A DNA stretch of 64,000 bases from Daejeonella sp. (GCF_030695525.1 NZ_JAUYSS010000012.1:111048-175047); one strand, 5' to 3'; positions 17,536 to 27,387 are shown, counted from the first letter of the stretch. The notes: a model not told the origin generated them from the sequence alone. Made by a program: numbers and translations.

Positions 17536-17979
17536 TCAGGCCTCAAAAACCCTTAAGGAGCTTCCGCTTAAGGTGGTACTGTATTTTTTAAGAGCGGAAG
17601 TTGCGGGACCCTGAATTCTCGCACCGTTAGAATCAAATACAGATCCATGAGCTGCATCAGTTAATGAACAAGGAAAATTATTGCTTCCTGAATTATATGT
17701 CACTGGATTTCCCTGATGGGTACAGGCAGAGGATAGTGCAATATAACTGGAACCACTTTTAGCAATGATAACGCCATTCATAATCGTCCAGCCTTTTGAA
17801 TTTATATCTGCATTAGAACTTACATCTAATGTAAAATCGATCTTGCTGCCGGGTGTTGGGCTAGGGTTAGACGAATCCGGGCTTCCAGTATCACTTTTTC
17901 CGCAGGCACCAAGACAAGAGCTGATTACTATTGAGCCTGCACTTAGGCCCAGTGCTGTAAGAAAGTCTTTACGTTCCAT
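17536..17979 (-). CDS. Rieske-type 2Fe-2S protein with atypical second ligand pair
   Basis: 147 residues. N-terminus MERKDFLTALGLSAGSIVISSC is a signal sequence with a possible lipobox (C22), so the protein is exported and perhaps lipid-anchored. The first ligand motif C-T-H-Q-G is present. In the second, the HGSVFD part is canonical but the Cys expected three residues before the His is Asp; a Cys occurs six residues before it (C-x6-H). The accessory disulphide cysteines are also absent. First gene of the operon with DUF5777 and YceI, so it may be a redox partner for an exported process. Confidence 0.82.
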   Translation of the reverse strand: MERKDFLTALGLSAGSIVISSCLGACGKSDTGSPDSSNPSPTPGSKIDFTLDVSSNADINSKGWTIMNGVIIAKSGSSYIALSSACTHQGNPVTYNSGSNNFPCSLTDAAHGSVFDSNGARIQGPATSALKKYSTTLSGSSLRVFEA

Positions 17980-18122
17980 AATAATTTTTTTTATAGGTTT
18001 CTAATTGTCTAAATTTCGAATAGAAATGATTTACAGCATATACGGCAGAAAAATCCGATTGGTTTGTCGGGGGTAAATTTTATAACATCATTTAGTTTAT
18101 TCACATTTTTAAATATCTGATT

Positions 18123-19103
18123 ATGAAACGATTATCCTTTTTTATTCTTTTGCTGGCCTCAACTTATGCTTATGCCCAACAGATTCAAAGTCTGTCTATT
18201 ACGCTTGAAAATGTGGAATATCCATTTCCGGTAAAGTTTTTACCGTTGAATATTGAAGGCCAGGATGTACGGATGGCTTATATGGATATTAAGCCGGATA
18301 ATCCAAACGGAAAATCCTTAATGCTTTTTCATGGGAAGAATTTTGGAGGGTATTACTGGACAAATGTGATCAAGGTGCTTAGTGCAAAAGGGTACCGGGT
18401 ACTTGTTCCTGATCAGATAGGTTTTGGAAAATCATCCAAGCCATTTATCAATTACAGTTTTCACAGGCTTGCTGCCTTGAACAAACAGCTTCTAGACAGT
18501 TTGGGAATCCAGAAGACTGTTTTAATGGGTCATTCTATGGGCGGAATGCTTGCCAGCCGTTTCGCATTGCTTTATCCGGAAAGAACAGCACAACTGATTC
18601 TTGAGAACCCGATTGGATTGGAGGATTACCGTCGGTTTGTGCCTAGCGCAAGTCCGGAAGCTATGTATCAGGCAGAATTAAGGACCACGCCCGAAAGTGT
18701 GAAGCGTTATTATCAAACTTCCTACTTCGTACAATGGAAGCCGGAGTATGATGAGCTGGTTTTTATAGCTTCGGGGGTGAATGGTAGTTCTGAGTTTCCC
18801 CGGTATGCAAAGGTATCGGCTTTAACAGCTCAGATGATTTATGAACAGCCGGTAGTATATGAATTTCCATTGCTCAGGGTTCCGGTCTTGCTTTTGATTG
18901 GCACCCAGGATAAAACTATTGTCGGTAAAGCGAGATTGAAGCCTGAAGATCAAAAGAAATATGGTCTTTATAATCAGTTGGGAAAAGAAACTGCAGCTAA
19001 AATTCCGGGATCTGTCTTAATCGAGTTTAGTAATTCAGGGCATATTCCGCATCTGGAGATACCTGAAGAGTTTTTGAGGGCTTTGGGAGAGAATATAAAA
19101 TAG
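18123..19103 (+). CDS. Exported alpha/beta hydrolase
   Basis: 326 residues, signal peptide ~1-18 (ends YAYA). Complete alpha/beta-hydrolase fold: oxyanion segment LFHGKNFGGYYW (~72-83), nucleophile elbow GHSMGGM with Ser near 140, acid in the LLIGTQDKTIVG region (~260) and His in SGHIPHLE (~312). No substrate can be assigned; family includes epoxide hydrolases, haloperoxidases and esterases. Divergent from the Rieske operon. A long imperfect hairpin separates its end from convergent hisS. Confidence 0.88.
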   Translation: MKRLSFFILLLASTYAYAQQIQSLSITLENVEYPFPVKFLPLNIEGQDVRMAYMDIKPDNPNGKSLMLFHGKNFGGYYWTNVIKVLSAKGYRVLVPDQIGFGKSSKPFINYSFHRLAALNKQLLDSLGIQKTVLMGHSMGGMLASRFALLYPERTAQLILENPIGLEDYRRFVPSASPEAMYQAELRTTPESVKRYYQTSYFVQWKPEYDELVFIASGVNGSSEFPRYAKVSALTAQMIYEQPVVYEFPLLRVPVLLLIGTQDKTIVGKARLKPEDQKKYGLYNQLGKETAAKIPGSVLIEFSNSGHIPHLEIPEEFLRALGENIK

Positions 19104-19196
19104 CTCCGACTTGAGAAATCACCAGGACAAGCGGAAAGTAGATTTCGTCTTAGCAGACTGTTCCAGGTGACTGACGATTTTGTCTTTCATGGCGCT

Positions 19197-19245
19197 CAGG
19201 TAAATTCGTAACCCGATAGCTATCGGGTCTGAATTTCCCGACCTG
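19197..19245. repeat. Palindromic element ACCCGATAGCTATCGGGT in a longer hairpin
   Basis: An 18-bp perfect palindrome (19211-19228) is nested in an extended imperfect stem: CAGGT/ACCTG outermost and AAATTC/GAATTT inside. It sits between two convergent genes, where it may also act as a transcription barrier. The identical 18-mer recurs inside hisS at 19772-19789. Confidence 0.75.
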
Positions 19246-19251
19246 TAAGTC

Positions 19252-20652
19252 TTAGGATAAAGAAGCGATTATTTGTTCGGCAGTGATTTTTTGTTGTTCA
19301 CCGCTTCTCATGTTTTTCAAACTGAGTAGCCCGCTTTCCATTTCTTCGCTCCCAATCAGGATAACAAAAGGAATTTTTTTATCGTCTGCATAGCTCATCT
19401 GTTTTTTCAGTTTGGCCGAAGAAGGATATATCTCAGCACTGATTCCTGCATTTCTTAATTGCTGAAGTAAGGGTAATGCATAGGATTCGGCTACAGGATC
19501 AAAATTACTGATGAGTACCTTGGTGCTTTCAGAAGTGCTTTCAGGAAAAAGGTTTAATTCTTCGAGTACATCATAAATTCGATCGGCACCAAATGAGATT
19601 CCTACGCCGGTGAGGTCACTGAGTCCGAACATTCCTGTCAGGTCGTCATATCGTCCCCCCCCACCGATACTGCCCATCGCCACTTCATTAGTTTTTACCT
19701 CGAATATGGCACCGGTGTAGTAGTTTAAGCCGCGGGCGAGGGTAATGTCAAGTTCCAGGTTGAGTATTGAGACCCGATAGCTATCGGGTTGAGTATTGAG
19801 TATTGAGAGCCGGGCCAGATATGAAAAGATGGTTTCAATTTCGGAAATTCCTTTTAAACCGGTTTCAGATCCTGCAAGGATTGAACGAAGGCTGTTCAAT
19901 TTTTCTTCATTAGTTCCCTTTAAGGCAATAATTGGTTTAAGTTTTTCGATATCCGATTCGGTAAATCCGCGTTCAATCAGTTCCTTGGTCACTCCCTCAA
20001 AGCCGATCTTGTCGAGTTTATCGATTGCTACCGTCATATCAATGATTAGCTCAGGCTTTCCAATAATTTCGGTTATACCGGACAATATTTTACGGTTATT
20101 GATTTTTACAGTGAAATCTTTCAGGCCCAATTTACTTAATGCCTCGTGGTAGATCAGTACGAATTCTGCTTCATTGATCAGACTATCAGAGCCAACTACA
20201 TCCGCATCACACTGGTAAAATTCGCGATATCTTCCTTTCTGTGGCCTGTCGGCACGCCATACGGGCTGAATTTGGAAGCGTTTAAAGGGGAAAGAAATCT
20301 CATTGCGGTGCATAACCACATAACGTGCGAAAGGAACGGTTAGGTCGTAACGGAGGGCTTTTTCACTTATATGAGAAGTTATGAGATGTGAGTTATGATT
20401 TGCGAGTTTATCTGCGGGTACATTGGATAAAAAATCCCCTGAATTCAGAACCTTAAAAATTAGTTTATCTCCTTCATCGCCATATTTCCCGGTAAGGGTA
20501 GATAGATTTTCCATTGTTGGGGTCTGGATCTCCTGATAACCATATTTTTTAAATACCGAACTGATGGTATTGAAAATATGATTTCGTTTCACCATTTCAC
20601 TTGCTGAAAAATCGCGGGTTCCTTTTGGGATAGATGGTTTAATGACTGCCAT
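19252..20652 (-). CDS. hisS: Histidyl-tRNA synthetase
   Basis: Class II aminoacyl-tRNA synthetase charging tRNA-His. 466 residues, longer than the common ~420-455. Motif 1 region [20 protein letters not shown] (~28-47), motif 2 [27 protein letters not shown] (~122-148), the HisA motif [10 protein letters not shown] (~310) and motif 3 [10 protein letters not shown] (~355) are all intact, so the enzyme should work. Two low-complexity stretches interrupt the conserved body: one with [11 protein letters not shown] near residue 88 and one near 290 made by a palindromic insertion between 11-bp direct repeats. Both keep the frame. Confidence 0.96.
   Translation of the reverse strand: MAVIKPSIPKGTRDFSASEMVKRNHIFNTISSVFKKYGYQEIQTPTMENLSTLTGKYGDEGDKLIFKVLNSGDFLSNVPADKLANHNSHLITSHISEKALRYDLTVPFARYVVMHRNEISFPFKRFQIQPVWRADRPQKGRYREFYQCDADVVGSDSLINEAEFVLIYHEALSKLGLKDFTVKINNRKILSGITEIIGKPELIIDMTVAIDKLDKIGFEGVTKELIERGFTESDIEKLKPIIALKGTNEEKLNSLRSILAGSETGLKGISEIETIFSYLARLSILNTQPDSYRVSILNLELDITLARGLNYYTGAIFEVKTNEVAMGSIGGGGRYDDLTGMFGLSDLTGVGISFGADRIYDVLEELNLFPESTSESTKVLISNFDPVAESYALPLLQQLRNAGISAEIYPSSAKLKKQMSYADDKKIPFVILIGSEEMESGLLSLKNMRSGEQQKITAEQIIASLS
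19761..19807. repeat. In-frame palindromic insertion in hisS with flanking direct repeats
   Basis: TGAGTATTGAG (19761-19771), palindrome ACCCGATAGCTATCGGGT (19772-19789), TGAGTATTGAG again (19790-19800), then a further TATTGAG (19801-19807). Palindrome, second repeat and extra word sum to 36 bp, i.e. 12 codons, which matches a duplicated SILN in the protein. Confidence 0.8.
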
Positions 20653-20680
20653 GATGTAAAGGTAATAAAAGACCTTAAGC

Positions 20681-21124
20681 TTAAAGAGATGAAGCGAATT
20701 CCCCGATTAATTCCTTGCAGCGTTTCTCTATCAATTGATAAACCGGGTCAAACTGATCATCATCATAATAAGGGTCGGGAACAATGTTATCCTTCAGAAA
20801 GAGACTGATTTTGCTTAGCTCCTCTTCGCTTCGGGCCTGGGCCTTCACATCGTTCAGGTTGTTGTAATCCATTACAAGAATGTGATCAAATTTTTCAAAA
20901 TCCTTCGTATTAAACATTCTGCAGCTCTGCCCGCTTATATCCAGCCCATATTTTTTTGCGATGGCAATAGAGCGGACATCTGGTTGCTTCCCAATATGCC
21001 ATCCTCCGGTCCCCGCAGAATCAATTTCCCAGCTCAAACCTTTTTGCTGAACCAGGTGTTCCATAATACCATGTGCTAATGGAGAACGGCAAATGTTGCC
21101 TAGACATACCATTAAAATCTTCAT
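20681..21124 (-). CDS. Low-molecular-weight protein tyrosine phosphatase
   Basis: 147 residues, normal for the family. Active-site loop C7-x5-R13 (CLGNICRS) at the N-terminus and the general-acid Asp in VPDPYYDD (~115). Dephosphorylates phosphotyrosine, in bacteria often on polysaccharide-assembly kinases; no such kinase is nearby. It sits 28 bp downstream of... the S1/P1 nuclease side by 10 bp and precedes hisS on the same strand, so a nuclease-phosphatase-hisS transcript is possible. Confidence 0.92.
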   Translation of the reverse strand: MKILMVCLGNICRSPLAHGIMEHLVQQKGLSWEIDSAGTGGWHIGKQPDVRSIAIAKKYGLDISGQSCRMFNTKDFEKFDHILVMDYNNLNDVKAQARSEEELSKISLFLKDNIVPDPYYDDDQFDPVYQLIEKRCKELIGEFASSL

Positions 21125-21134
21125 AAATTGCTGC

Positions 21135-21932
21135 TTAAGCTGAAAAAATACTATTTAATAATGCTGCAAGGTGTATTCCGCCTTTGAGCATTTGCTGGTT
21201 AGCAATTTCGATGTTATCATAAATATACCTGTAACTCAACTTATCGCCAATTTTCACATTTGCATAAAGTTTATTACTAATACTATAGGAATCTTTTACC
21301 CATTGGGCTATATCCTGCGACTGTAATGAATGCAGCTGATTTTTACCAATGAAATTAATGGATTTTGAATATTCAGTATAACTAAGTTGTTGTGATTCAA
21401 TTAGGTCTGAATCCCATACACGGTGCAGATTAGTGTTTTGTCCGAACCAGGTTAACTGAATTCTATTCCCTCCAAGATCTTCAACACGGCCTGTATGCAT
21501 AGGCTGATGGATATCGCCTACAAAATGAATCAGTAAACGAAGGTACATTACCTTTTTCTCCTGTTCAAGGTTCTTATTTTTTAATTCCGCACTCAAGAAA
21601 AGAATTTTGGTATAGATATCTGTTACGGTATCGCGTTTTAGTGCAAAATCAAGTTGCTCTTCGTTCAATCCGGCAGGCAGATTAATGTAATGCCAGTTAT
21701 TGAGGTAATTATAAGAAGGTTCGGACTTTACAAAATCCGCCCAGTTACTCGCCATTGCCAGATTTTCATTACCCAGAATTAGTTTTATTTCCCGACTTGC
21801 TTTCTTGTTAAGATAACTCTCTGCGATCTGACCTACCACCCGGTGTCCAAGTAGCCCCCAGGCCATAGCATGAACAGGCAAATAAAGGATTACAAATGCC
21901 AGAAATATTTTCTTTAAGGGATTAAACTCCAT
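21135..21932 (-). CDS. S1/P1-family zinc nuclease
   Basis: 265 residues. Signal peptide ~1-24 ends in HAMA, leaving W25 as the mature N-terminus, which in S1/P1 nucleases is itself a zinc ligand. Other zinc-ligand motifs are WGLLGHRVVGQ, NNWHYINLP (~80) and HFVGDIHQPMHTG (~133-145) and a later HRVWDSDLI. Exported nuclease cutting single-stranded DNA/RNA and removing 3'-phosphates, probably for nutrient scavenging. 6 bp after the lipoprotein gene upstream. Confidence 0.92.
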   Translation of the reverse strand: MEFNPLKKIFLAFVILYLPVHAMAWGLLGHRVVGQIAESYLNKKASREIKLILGNENLAMASNWADFVKSEPSYNYLNNWHYINLPAGLNEEQLDFALKRDTVTDIYTKILFLSAELKNKNLEQEKKVMYLRLLIHFVGDIHQPMHTGRVEDLGGNRIQLTWFGQNTNLHRVWDSDLIESQQLSYTEYSKSINFIGKNQLHSLQSQDIAQWVKDSYSISNKLYANVKIGDKLSYRYIYDNIEIANQQMLKGGIHLAALLNSIFSA

Positions 21933-21938
21933 AATGGT

Positions 21939-22442
21939 TTAGTTAAGCGGTTTCTGAATACATGTTGTTCTTTCTATGATGGATAGCTTAATATTCAAAT
22001 GCTGTTTTAAACTTTCAAGGAATAAACTATCGCCTGTATTTTTTCGGATAATAAATGCCGGAAGATATTGACCATTACGGTAACAACCGGAGATTTTCTG
22101 CTTAAAATTCGATTTTGTAAATGTTGTTGTCAGCATCAGGGTATCCCCTTTGCTGAGGTAAGTTCCTTTAGCGTATTCAGTCCAGCTTCCATTATTAAAA
22201 CAGGAATCGGGATAGGTATTTACTTTAGCGAAAGTTTTAATCGTGAGATACACAGAATCACATGAAAAGCGGAATTGATGCCGGGAATATTGTAAGCGTT
22301 CATTCTGATACTCAACGCTATCCTCTTCCCATATTCCCTGAATACTTTCTGTGCCTTTACCCTGCAGATTAGGATTAAATTTGCAGGAACCTGAAGCCAG
22401 TAGAAACAAGGCAAAAAAGAAAATACCGGCGTTTTTAACCAT
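21939..22442 (-). CDS. Putative lipoprotein, unknown function
   Basis: 167 residues from ATG 22440-22442. I prefer this start to one 31 codons upstream because it begins a lipoprotein signal (MVKNAGIFFFALFLLASGSC, lipobox Cys C20) and avoids overlap with fumC. The mature protein looks like a small beta-sandwich or lipocalin-like fumarate-hydratase-adjacent protein: IQGIWEEDSVEY, then SCDSVYLTIKTF, and a WTEYAKGTYLSKGDTLMLTTTF segment. This resembles lipocalin-type lipoproteins of Sphingobacteria, where the GxW element is typical. No function assigned. Confidence 0.7.
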   Translation of the reverse strand: MVKNAGIFFFALFLLASGSCKFNPNLQGKGTESIQGIWEEDSVEYQNERLQYSRHQFRFSCDSVYLTIKTFAKVNTYPDSCFNNGSWTEYAKGTYLSKGDTLMLTTTFTKSNFKQKISGCYRNGQYLPAFIIRKNTGDSLFLESLKQHLNIKLSIIERTTCIQKPLN

Positions 22443-22495
22443 TTTGAATTTTAAAATACCCCTCACGGACCAGAAGTGCAGGAGAGGTATATACA

Positions 22496-23893
22496 TTATT
22501 TTAATCCACCAATCATATCTTCCGGGCGGACCCACTGGTCAAATTGCTCGTTAGTCAATAAACCAAGGCCAATCGCAGCCTCGCGTAGCGACTTATTCTC
22601 CTTGAGTGCTGTTTTAGCAATCTTAGCAGCATTTTCATAACCAATATGGGGATTAAGTGCTGTAACAAGCATCAGGGAGTTTTCAAGATGTTTCTTGATA
22701 CCTTCATAATTCGGCTCAATTCCGGCCACACAATTATTGGTGAAAGATACGCAGGCATCACCAATTAAGCGTGCTGACTGAAGGAAATTAGAAGCCATTA
22801 CCGGCTTGAATACATTCAGCTCATAATGGCCATTTGAACCACCGATACTGATTGTTACATCATTACCCATAACCTGTGCTGCAACCATAGTTACTGCTTC
22901 ATTTTGAGTTGGGTTTACTTTTCCGGGCATGATGGAAGAGCCGGGCTCATTATCAGGAATATGAATCTCTCCAATTCCTGAGCGTGGTCCTGAAGCCAGC
23001 ATCCGGATATCGTTTGCAATTTTCATAAGTGACACAGCAATTTGCTTTAATGCCCCATGAGTTTCGACTATTGCATCATGTGCTGCCAAAGCTTCAAATT
23101 TATTCTCTGCTGTGATAAATGGCAAGCCCGTAAATTGAGCAATGTAAGCTGCAACGCTAACATCATACCCTTTTGGGGTATTAATGCCTGTACCAACGGC
23201 AGTTCCACCAAGTGCTAATTCTGACAGGTGATCTAAAGTATTTCTCAGGGCTTTTAGTCCGTGATTTAGTTGAGAAACATAACCCGAAAACTCTTGTCCC
23301 AAAGTTAAAGGTGTAGCATCCATCAGGTGAGTACGGCCGATCTTAACTACCTCTTTAAATTTTTCTGCTTTAAGGTGGAGTGCATCACGAAGTTTTTCGA
23401 TGCCGGGAATGGTGGTTTCGATTACCATTTTATAGGCTGCAATATGCATAGCCGTTGGATAGGTATCATTTGAAGACTGTGATTTATTCACATCGTCATT
23501 TGGGTGTACAAAGGTTTTCCCTTCACCGAGTTTGTTTCCCTGAAGAACGTGGGCCCGGTTAGCAATAACCTCATTCACATTCATATTCGACTGGGTACCG
23601 GAGCCTGTCTGCCAGATTACCAGGGGGAATTCTGAAGAGAGTTTACCTTCCAATATTTCATCGCAAACCTTTGCGATCAGATCGCGTTTCTCAATGGGTA
23701 AAATACCACTGTCGGTATTCGTATAAGCAGCTGCTTTTTTCAGATAGGCAAAAGCATCAATTATTTCCTTTGGCATTGAGGCTTCGGGCCCGATCTTAAA
23801 ATTATTCCTTGAACGTTCGGTTTGCGCACCCCAGTATTTATCAGCGGGCACTTTAACTTCGCCCATTGTATCGTGTTCTAATCTGTAAGTCAT
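22496..23893 (-). CDS. fumC: Fumarate hydratase, class II
   Basis: TCA-cycle enzyme interconverting fumarate and malate; iron-independent homotetramer. 465 residues from ATG 23891-23893 (a TTG nine codons upstream is less likely). Signature [11 protein letters not shown] near residue 318, plus [13 protein letters not shown] (~95) and [10 protein letters not shown] (~185) for substrate binding. A TAAATTTG box (23918-23925 on the minus strand) lies 24 nt upstream of the ATG. Downstream lipoprotein gene begins 54 bp later. Confidence 0.96.
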   Translation of the reverse strand: MTYRLEHDTMGEVKVPADKYWGAQTERSRNNFKIGPEASMPKEIIDAFAYLKKAAAYTNTDSGILPIEKRDLIAKVCDEILEGKLSSEFPLVIWQTGSGTQSNMNVNEVIANRAHVLQGNKLGEGKTFVHPNDDVNKSQSSNDTYPTAMHIAAYKMVIETTIPGIEKLRDALHLKAEKFKEVVKIGRTHLMDATPLTLGQEFSGYVSQLNHGLKALRNTLDHLSELALGGTAVGTGINTPKGYDVSVAAYIAQFTGLPFITAENKFEALAAHDAIVETHGALKQIAVSLMKIANDIRMLASGPRSGIGEIHIPDNEPGSSIMPGKVNPTQNEAVTMVAAQVMGNDVTISIGGSNGHYELNVFKPVMASNFLQSARLIGDACVSFTNNCVAGIEPNYEGIKKHLENSLMLVTALNPHIGYENAAKIAKTALKENKSLREAAIGLGLLTNEQFDQWVRPEDMIGGLK

Positions 23894-24080
23894 TGAAACA
23901 GGTTTTTTGTTATGCTGCAAATTTAGATTTTTTTACCCTGATTCTGGGGCAAAAATTTAGATTTTACGATCATAATTGTAACAATCTGAACAATTTTTAA
24001 CCCGTTGTTTATAACTCTTATATTAGCCTTTTTATAATATTTTATAATTTTCAGCATTTAATCTATACCAAATACGATTC

Positions 24081-25298
24081 ATGATCAATCTTCTCCGTAA
24101 TAGCTTAGTATTGTTTGCCTTTCTAATTTTAGTACAGGCCTGTAGCTCAGATTCTTCAAAAAAAAGGAAGAGTGAAATTCCTAATAAAGAAGTTCCGGAT
24201 AGTGTTTTGCTCTATTATGACCCCACTAAAGCAGATGAACGTATAGATGAAATTATTATGAACCTTCACCGGAAATCCGGATTTAACGGCAATGTTTTGG
24301 TAGCTAAGAATGGAAAGATTATTTATGAAAGAGCTATTGGCTGGGCAGATCATCTTCATCGCGATAGTTTGAAGATTAATTCAGTTTTTGAGCTTGCCTC
24401 GGTTTCCAAACCATTTACTTCCACTGCAATTATGATGCTTGTTGAAGATGGTAAGTTGAGGCTAAACCAGAATGTCAGGGAGTTTTACCCTGATTTTCCA
24501 TACGATAGCATTACAGTTGAGTTACTTTTAACCCATAAGTCGGGTATGATGAATTATGTTTATTTTGTAGATGATCTTTGGAAAGCACAAAAGAAAGATG
24601 AGCGTCCGGGTATTACAAACCAGGATGTAATGAAGTTAATTGCAGAACACAGGCCAAATCCATATTCCAAGCCAAACAAAAGGTTTCATTACAATAATTC
24701 CAATTACATGGTTTTGGCAGCGATCATTGAAAAGGTAAGCGGCCAAAAATTTTCTCAATTTATGGCTGAGAATATTTTTAAACCACTTGGAATGAAGAAT
24801 ACTGCTGTATACTCTAAGGCTGAATTTGAAAAAATACCTGTGGATGTGGTTGGTCATGACCGAACATGGCGCAGGTCGGTGGCCCAAAATTTTCTTGACG
24901 GGCCTGTTGGTGATAAAGGAGTATACAGCACTATCCATGATCTCTACTTATTTGACAGGGCTATGAGAAAAGGTAAATTATTAAAACCGGAGACGATGGA
25001 TTCTGTTTATGCACCTCATAATTTGATGCAGAGGGGGCATTTTAATTATGGTTATGGCTGGCGTACTTTTGAAAAGGGTAAAAATAAGGTGGTTTATCAT
25101 ACCGGCTGGTGGCATGGTTTCAGGAATATATATTTGAGGCAGGTGAATAAAGATATAACCATCATCTTATTAACTAATCTAACAAACGGAAGTCTGCTTA
25201 AATTGGATGAACTTTATAAGGTTGCGGGTATGCCCATTGTGAGAAGAAGTGCCTATTCAGGAAACGGACAAAGTTCAGTTTCTGATGAGGAAGATTAA
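24081..25298 (+). CDS. Serine hydrolase of the beta-lactamase/class C fold, lipoprotein
   Basis: 405 residues. Lipobox near LVQAC (C21). Penicillin-binding fold: S107-V-S-K110 nucleophile motif, YNN-type second motif in FHYNNSNYM (~196) and a C-terminal HTGWWHG in place of KTG (~335), the usual form in class C-like esterases and D-aminopeptidases. Likely acts on peptidoglycan fragments, peptides or esters outside the inner membrane. Single gene divergent from fumC; followed by a response regulator. Confidence 0.88.
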   Translation: MINLLRNSLVLFAFLILVQACSSDSSKKRKSEIPNKEVPDSVLLYYDPTKADERIDEIIMNLHRKSGFNGNVLVAKNGKIIYERAIGWADHLHRDSLKINSVFELASVSKPFTSTAIMMLVEDGKLRLNQNVREFYPDFPYDSITVELLLTHKSGMMNYVYFVDDLWKAQKKDERPGITNQDVMKLIAEHRPNPYSKPNKRFHYNNSNYMVLAAIIEKVSGQKFSQFMAENIFKPLGMKNTAVYSKAEFEKIPVDVVGHDRTWRRSVAQNFLDGPVGDKGVYSTIHDLYLFDRAMRKGKLLKPETMDSVYAPHNLMQRGHFNYGYGWRTFEKGKNKVVYHTGWWHGFRNIYLRQVNKDITIILLTNLTNGSLLKLDELYKVAGMPIVRRSAYSGNGQSSVSDEED

Positions 25299-25385
25299 AT
25301 GGCAAAGAGCTTTGAAGAAATTTCTTTTAATCAAGGAATTTAGAAGATCATTTTTTTTGCCTGTAAATATAGTTAACTTGCCGCA

Positions 25386-25784
25386 ATGGATTTAAAGAAC
25401 AGAGTCTTTATTATTGATGATGACCCGATACATCAGCGCATAGCTCAGATCATGATATCGAAGCATAATCTGTTTGATGAATATTTTAGTTATACCGAGG
25501 CTCAAAAGGCACTTACTTTCTTAGAGGAGAACACAAAAAATGAGGAAATGCTCCCTGACGTCATTCTTCTTGACCTGAATATGCCTGTTATGGATGGCTG
25601 GGATTTTCTTGAGGTTTTTGAAAAACTTAATAAAGAGCTCAAAAAAAACATCCGGGTTTTTATTGTTTCTTCTTCGGTAGATGAAAAAGATGTGCTACGC
25701 TCAAAACTATTTGAGGGAGTTAAAGGTTTTATTTCCAAGCCTCTTTCACCGGATATAATCCGCTCAACAAGAGATGATTATTAA
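25386..25784 (+). CDS. Single-domain response regulator
   Basis: 132 residues, a receiver domain only. Acidic pocket IIDDDP at 9-14, phospho-acceptor D63 in ILLDLNMP, Thr/Ser switch in FIVSSS (~94-99) and the KP pair near 118. No output domain, so it works by protein contact or as a phosphate shuttle. The C-terminus is shorter by a few residues than usual but complete. It sits 9 bp before ybaB. Closely similar to the lone receiver at 48823-49224. Confidence 0.9.
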   Translation: MDLKNRVFIIDDDPIHQRIAQIMISKHNLFDEYFSYTEAQKALTFLEENTKNEEMLPDVILLDLNMPVMDGWDFLEVFEKLNKELKKNIRVFIVSSSVDEKDVLRSKLFEGVKGFISKPLSPDIIRSTRDDY

Positions 25785-25793
25785 ATTTAATTT

Positions 25794-26099
25794 ATGTTTG
25801 ATAAATTAGTACAGGCTCAGCAAATGGCTGAAGAAATAAAGAAGCGATTAGATTTGATTTCTGTTACGGCTGAAGTTGAAGGGGGTAAAATAAGAATTAC
25901 TTCTACTGCCAATAAGCATATAACAGCAATTTCAATTGATCCTGGGTTTATGCAATCAGTAGACCTTGAAGAATTAGAAGAATTACTTGCAGCAGCAGTA
26001 AACAAGGCCTTAGCACAGGCAGATAACGTTAACCAAACAGAAATGCAGGCAGTTACCCGTGACATGATGGGAGGCCTCGGAAATTTATTCGGTAAGTAA
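25794..26099 (+). CDS. YbaB/EbfC-family nucleoid-associated protein
   Basis: 101 residues of the YbaB fold, a tweezer-shaped dimer that binds DNA. N-terminal helix with repeated charged residues, central GGKIRITSTANKHITAISID beta segment, then a long helix and a Gly-rich end (MMGGLGNLFGK) as in the family. In many bacteria it neighbours dnaX/recR; here it follows a response regulator by 9 bp. Confidence 0.92.
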   Translation: MFDKLVQAQQMAEEIKKRLDLISVTAEVEGGKIRITSTANKHITAISIDPGFMQSVDLEELEELLAAAVNKALAQADNVNQTEMQAVTRDMMGGLGNLFGK

Positions 26100-26120
26100 T
26101 ACTATTTGTAAAGCCTTTTT

Positions 26121-27386
26121 TTAGATTACTGTTCCATTTGGAATTACCGCTAATTTTTTGACGACAACTATACCATCTTTGATGGTATGTGTTTTAAAGT
26201 CCCCGTTTTCCAGATGATCGCCTCCATTAATTCGTACATCATTCCCAATGAAACAGTTTTTATCTATAATTGCATTTTTAATATAGCATCTTTCACCAAT
26301 ACCCATAACAGGTTGTTTATTTTTTATCGCGTCGTTCAGCTCATTTAGTGTCTGATATCGGTCTCCACCCATTACATAGCTGTTTACGATTGTTGTACCT
26401 ATTCCAATGCGTGTCCTGATTCCAATAACAGAACGTTCTATTCTACTCGCATTAATGATACAACCTTCAGAGATGATTGTTTTTTCTAATGTGGTACCGG
26501 ATATTTTAGATGGCGGCAGCAATCTTGCCCTGGTATAGATAGATTTTTTGTCGAAAAGGTTAAACTCCGGGATATCTTCAGTCAATCCAATATTGGCTTC
26601 AAAAAAGGAATGAATATTTCCTATATCCGTCCAGTAACCCTCAAACTTATAGCTAATTACCTTATGATCTTCGAGGGATTGCGGGATGATTTCTTTCCCG
26701 AAATCAGTTCTTGTATTATTTTCCAGCAATTCTAACAGCAATTTTTTGTTGAACAGGTAAATACCCATTGATGCCAGGTATTCTTTACCCTTTGATTTAA
26801 GGATATCACCCACTTCCGACTTCCATTCAGGTAATAGATCCTTTTTGGGTTTTTCAATAAAGGAAGTAATCAGGTTATTTTCATCAGCCTTAAGGATACC
26901 AAAATCACTTGCATCCCGGGCATTTACTGGGATAGTAGCAATACTAATCTCAGCTCCACTCTCTTCGTGACTTCTTACCATATCCCCAAAATCCATCTGA
27001 TATAGCTGATCTCCTGAAAGAATCAGGATATAATCGCATTGGTGTTGTACCAAATGACCCAGACTCTGCCTGACTGCATCAGCAGTACCCTGAAACCAGG
27101 TACTGTTTCCAGGTGTTTGCTCAGCAGCCAGGATATCTACAAACGCTTCACTAAAGAAGCTAAAATGATACGTGTTTTTGATATGCTTATTTAAGGAAGC
27201 AGAATTAAACTGAGTTACAACAAAAATTCGCTCAATTCCCGAATTCAGGCAATTTGAGATTGGAATATCTACCAGGCGGTATTTACCTGCGATTGGTACT
27301 GCTGGTTTGGAACGGGTATCTGTGAGGGGATACAAACGGGAGCCTTGTCCACCACCCAGAATAACAGATAATACTTTAGAATTCAT
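26121..27386 (-). CDS. glgC: Glucose-1-phosphate adenylyltransferase
   Basis: Makes ADP-glucose for glycogen. 421 residues from ATG 27384-27386; an ATG three codons upstream would overlap the glgA stop. Nucleotidyltransferase signature LGGGQGSRLYPLT at the N-terminus with the RSKPAVPIAGKYRLVDIPISN segment, substrate motif SGDQLYQMDF (~125) and a C-terminal left-handed beta-helix with hexapeptide repeats (~300-421). Directly after glgA on the same strand, so both are co-transcribed. No branching enzyme is in the window. Confidence 0.95.
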   Translation of the reverse strand: MNSKVLSVILGGGQGSRLYPLTDTRSKPAVPIAGKYRLVDIPISNCLNSGIERIFVVTQFNSASLNKHIKNTYHFSFFSEAFVDILAAEQTPGNSTWFQGTADAVRQSLGHLVQHQCDYILILSGDQLYQMDFGDMVRSHEESGAEISIATIPVNARDASDFGILKADENNLITSFIEKPKKDLLPEWKSEVGDILKSKGKEYLASMGIYLFNKKLLLELLENNTRTDFGKEIIPQSLEDHKVISYKFEGYWTDIGNIHSFFEANIGLTEDIPEFNLFDKKSIYTRARLLPPSKISGTTLEKTIISEGCIINASRIERSVIGIRTRIGIGTTIVNSYVMGGDRYQTLNELNDAIKNKQPVMGIGERCYIKNAIIDKNCFIGNDVRINGGDHLENGDFKTHTIKDGIVVVKKLAVIPNGTVI

Positions 27387-27387
27387 T

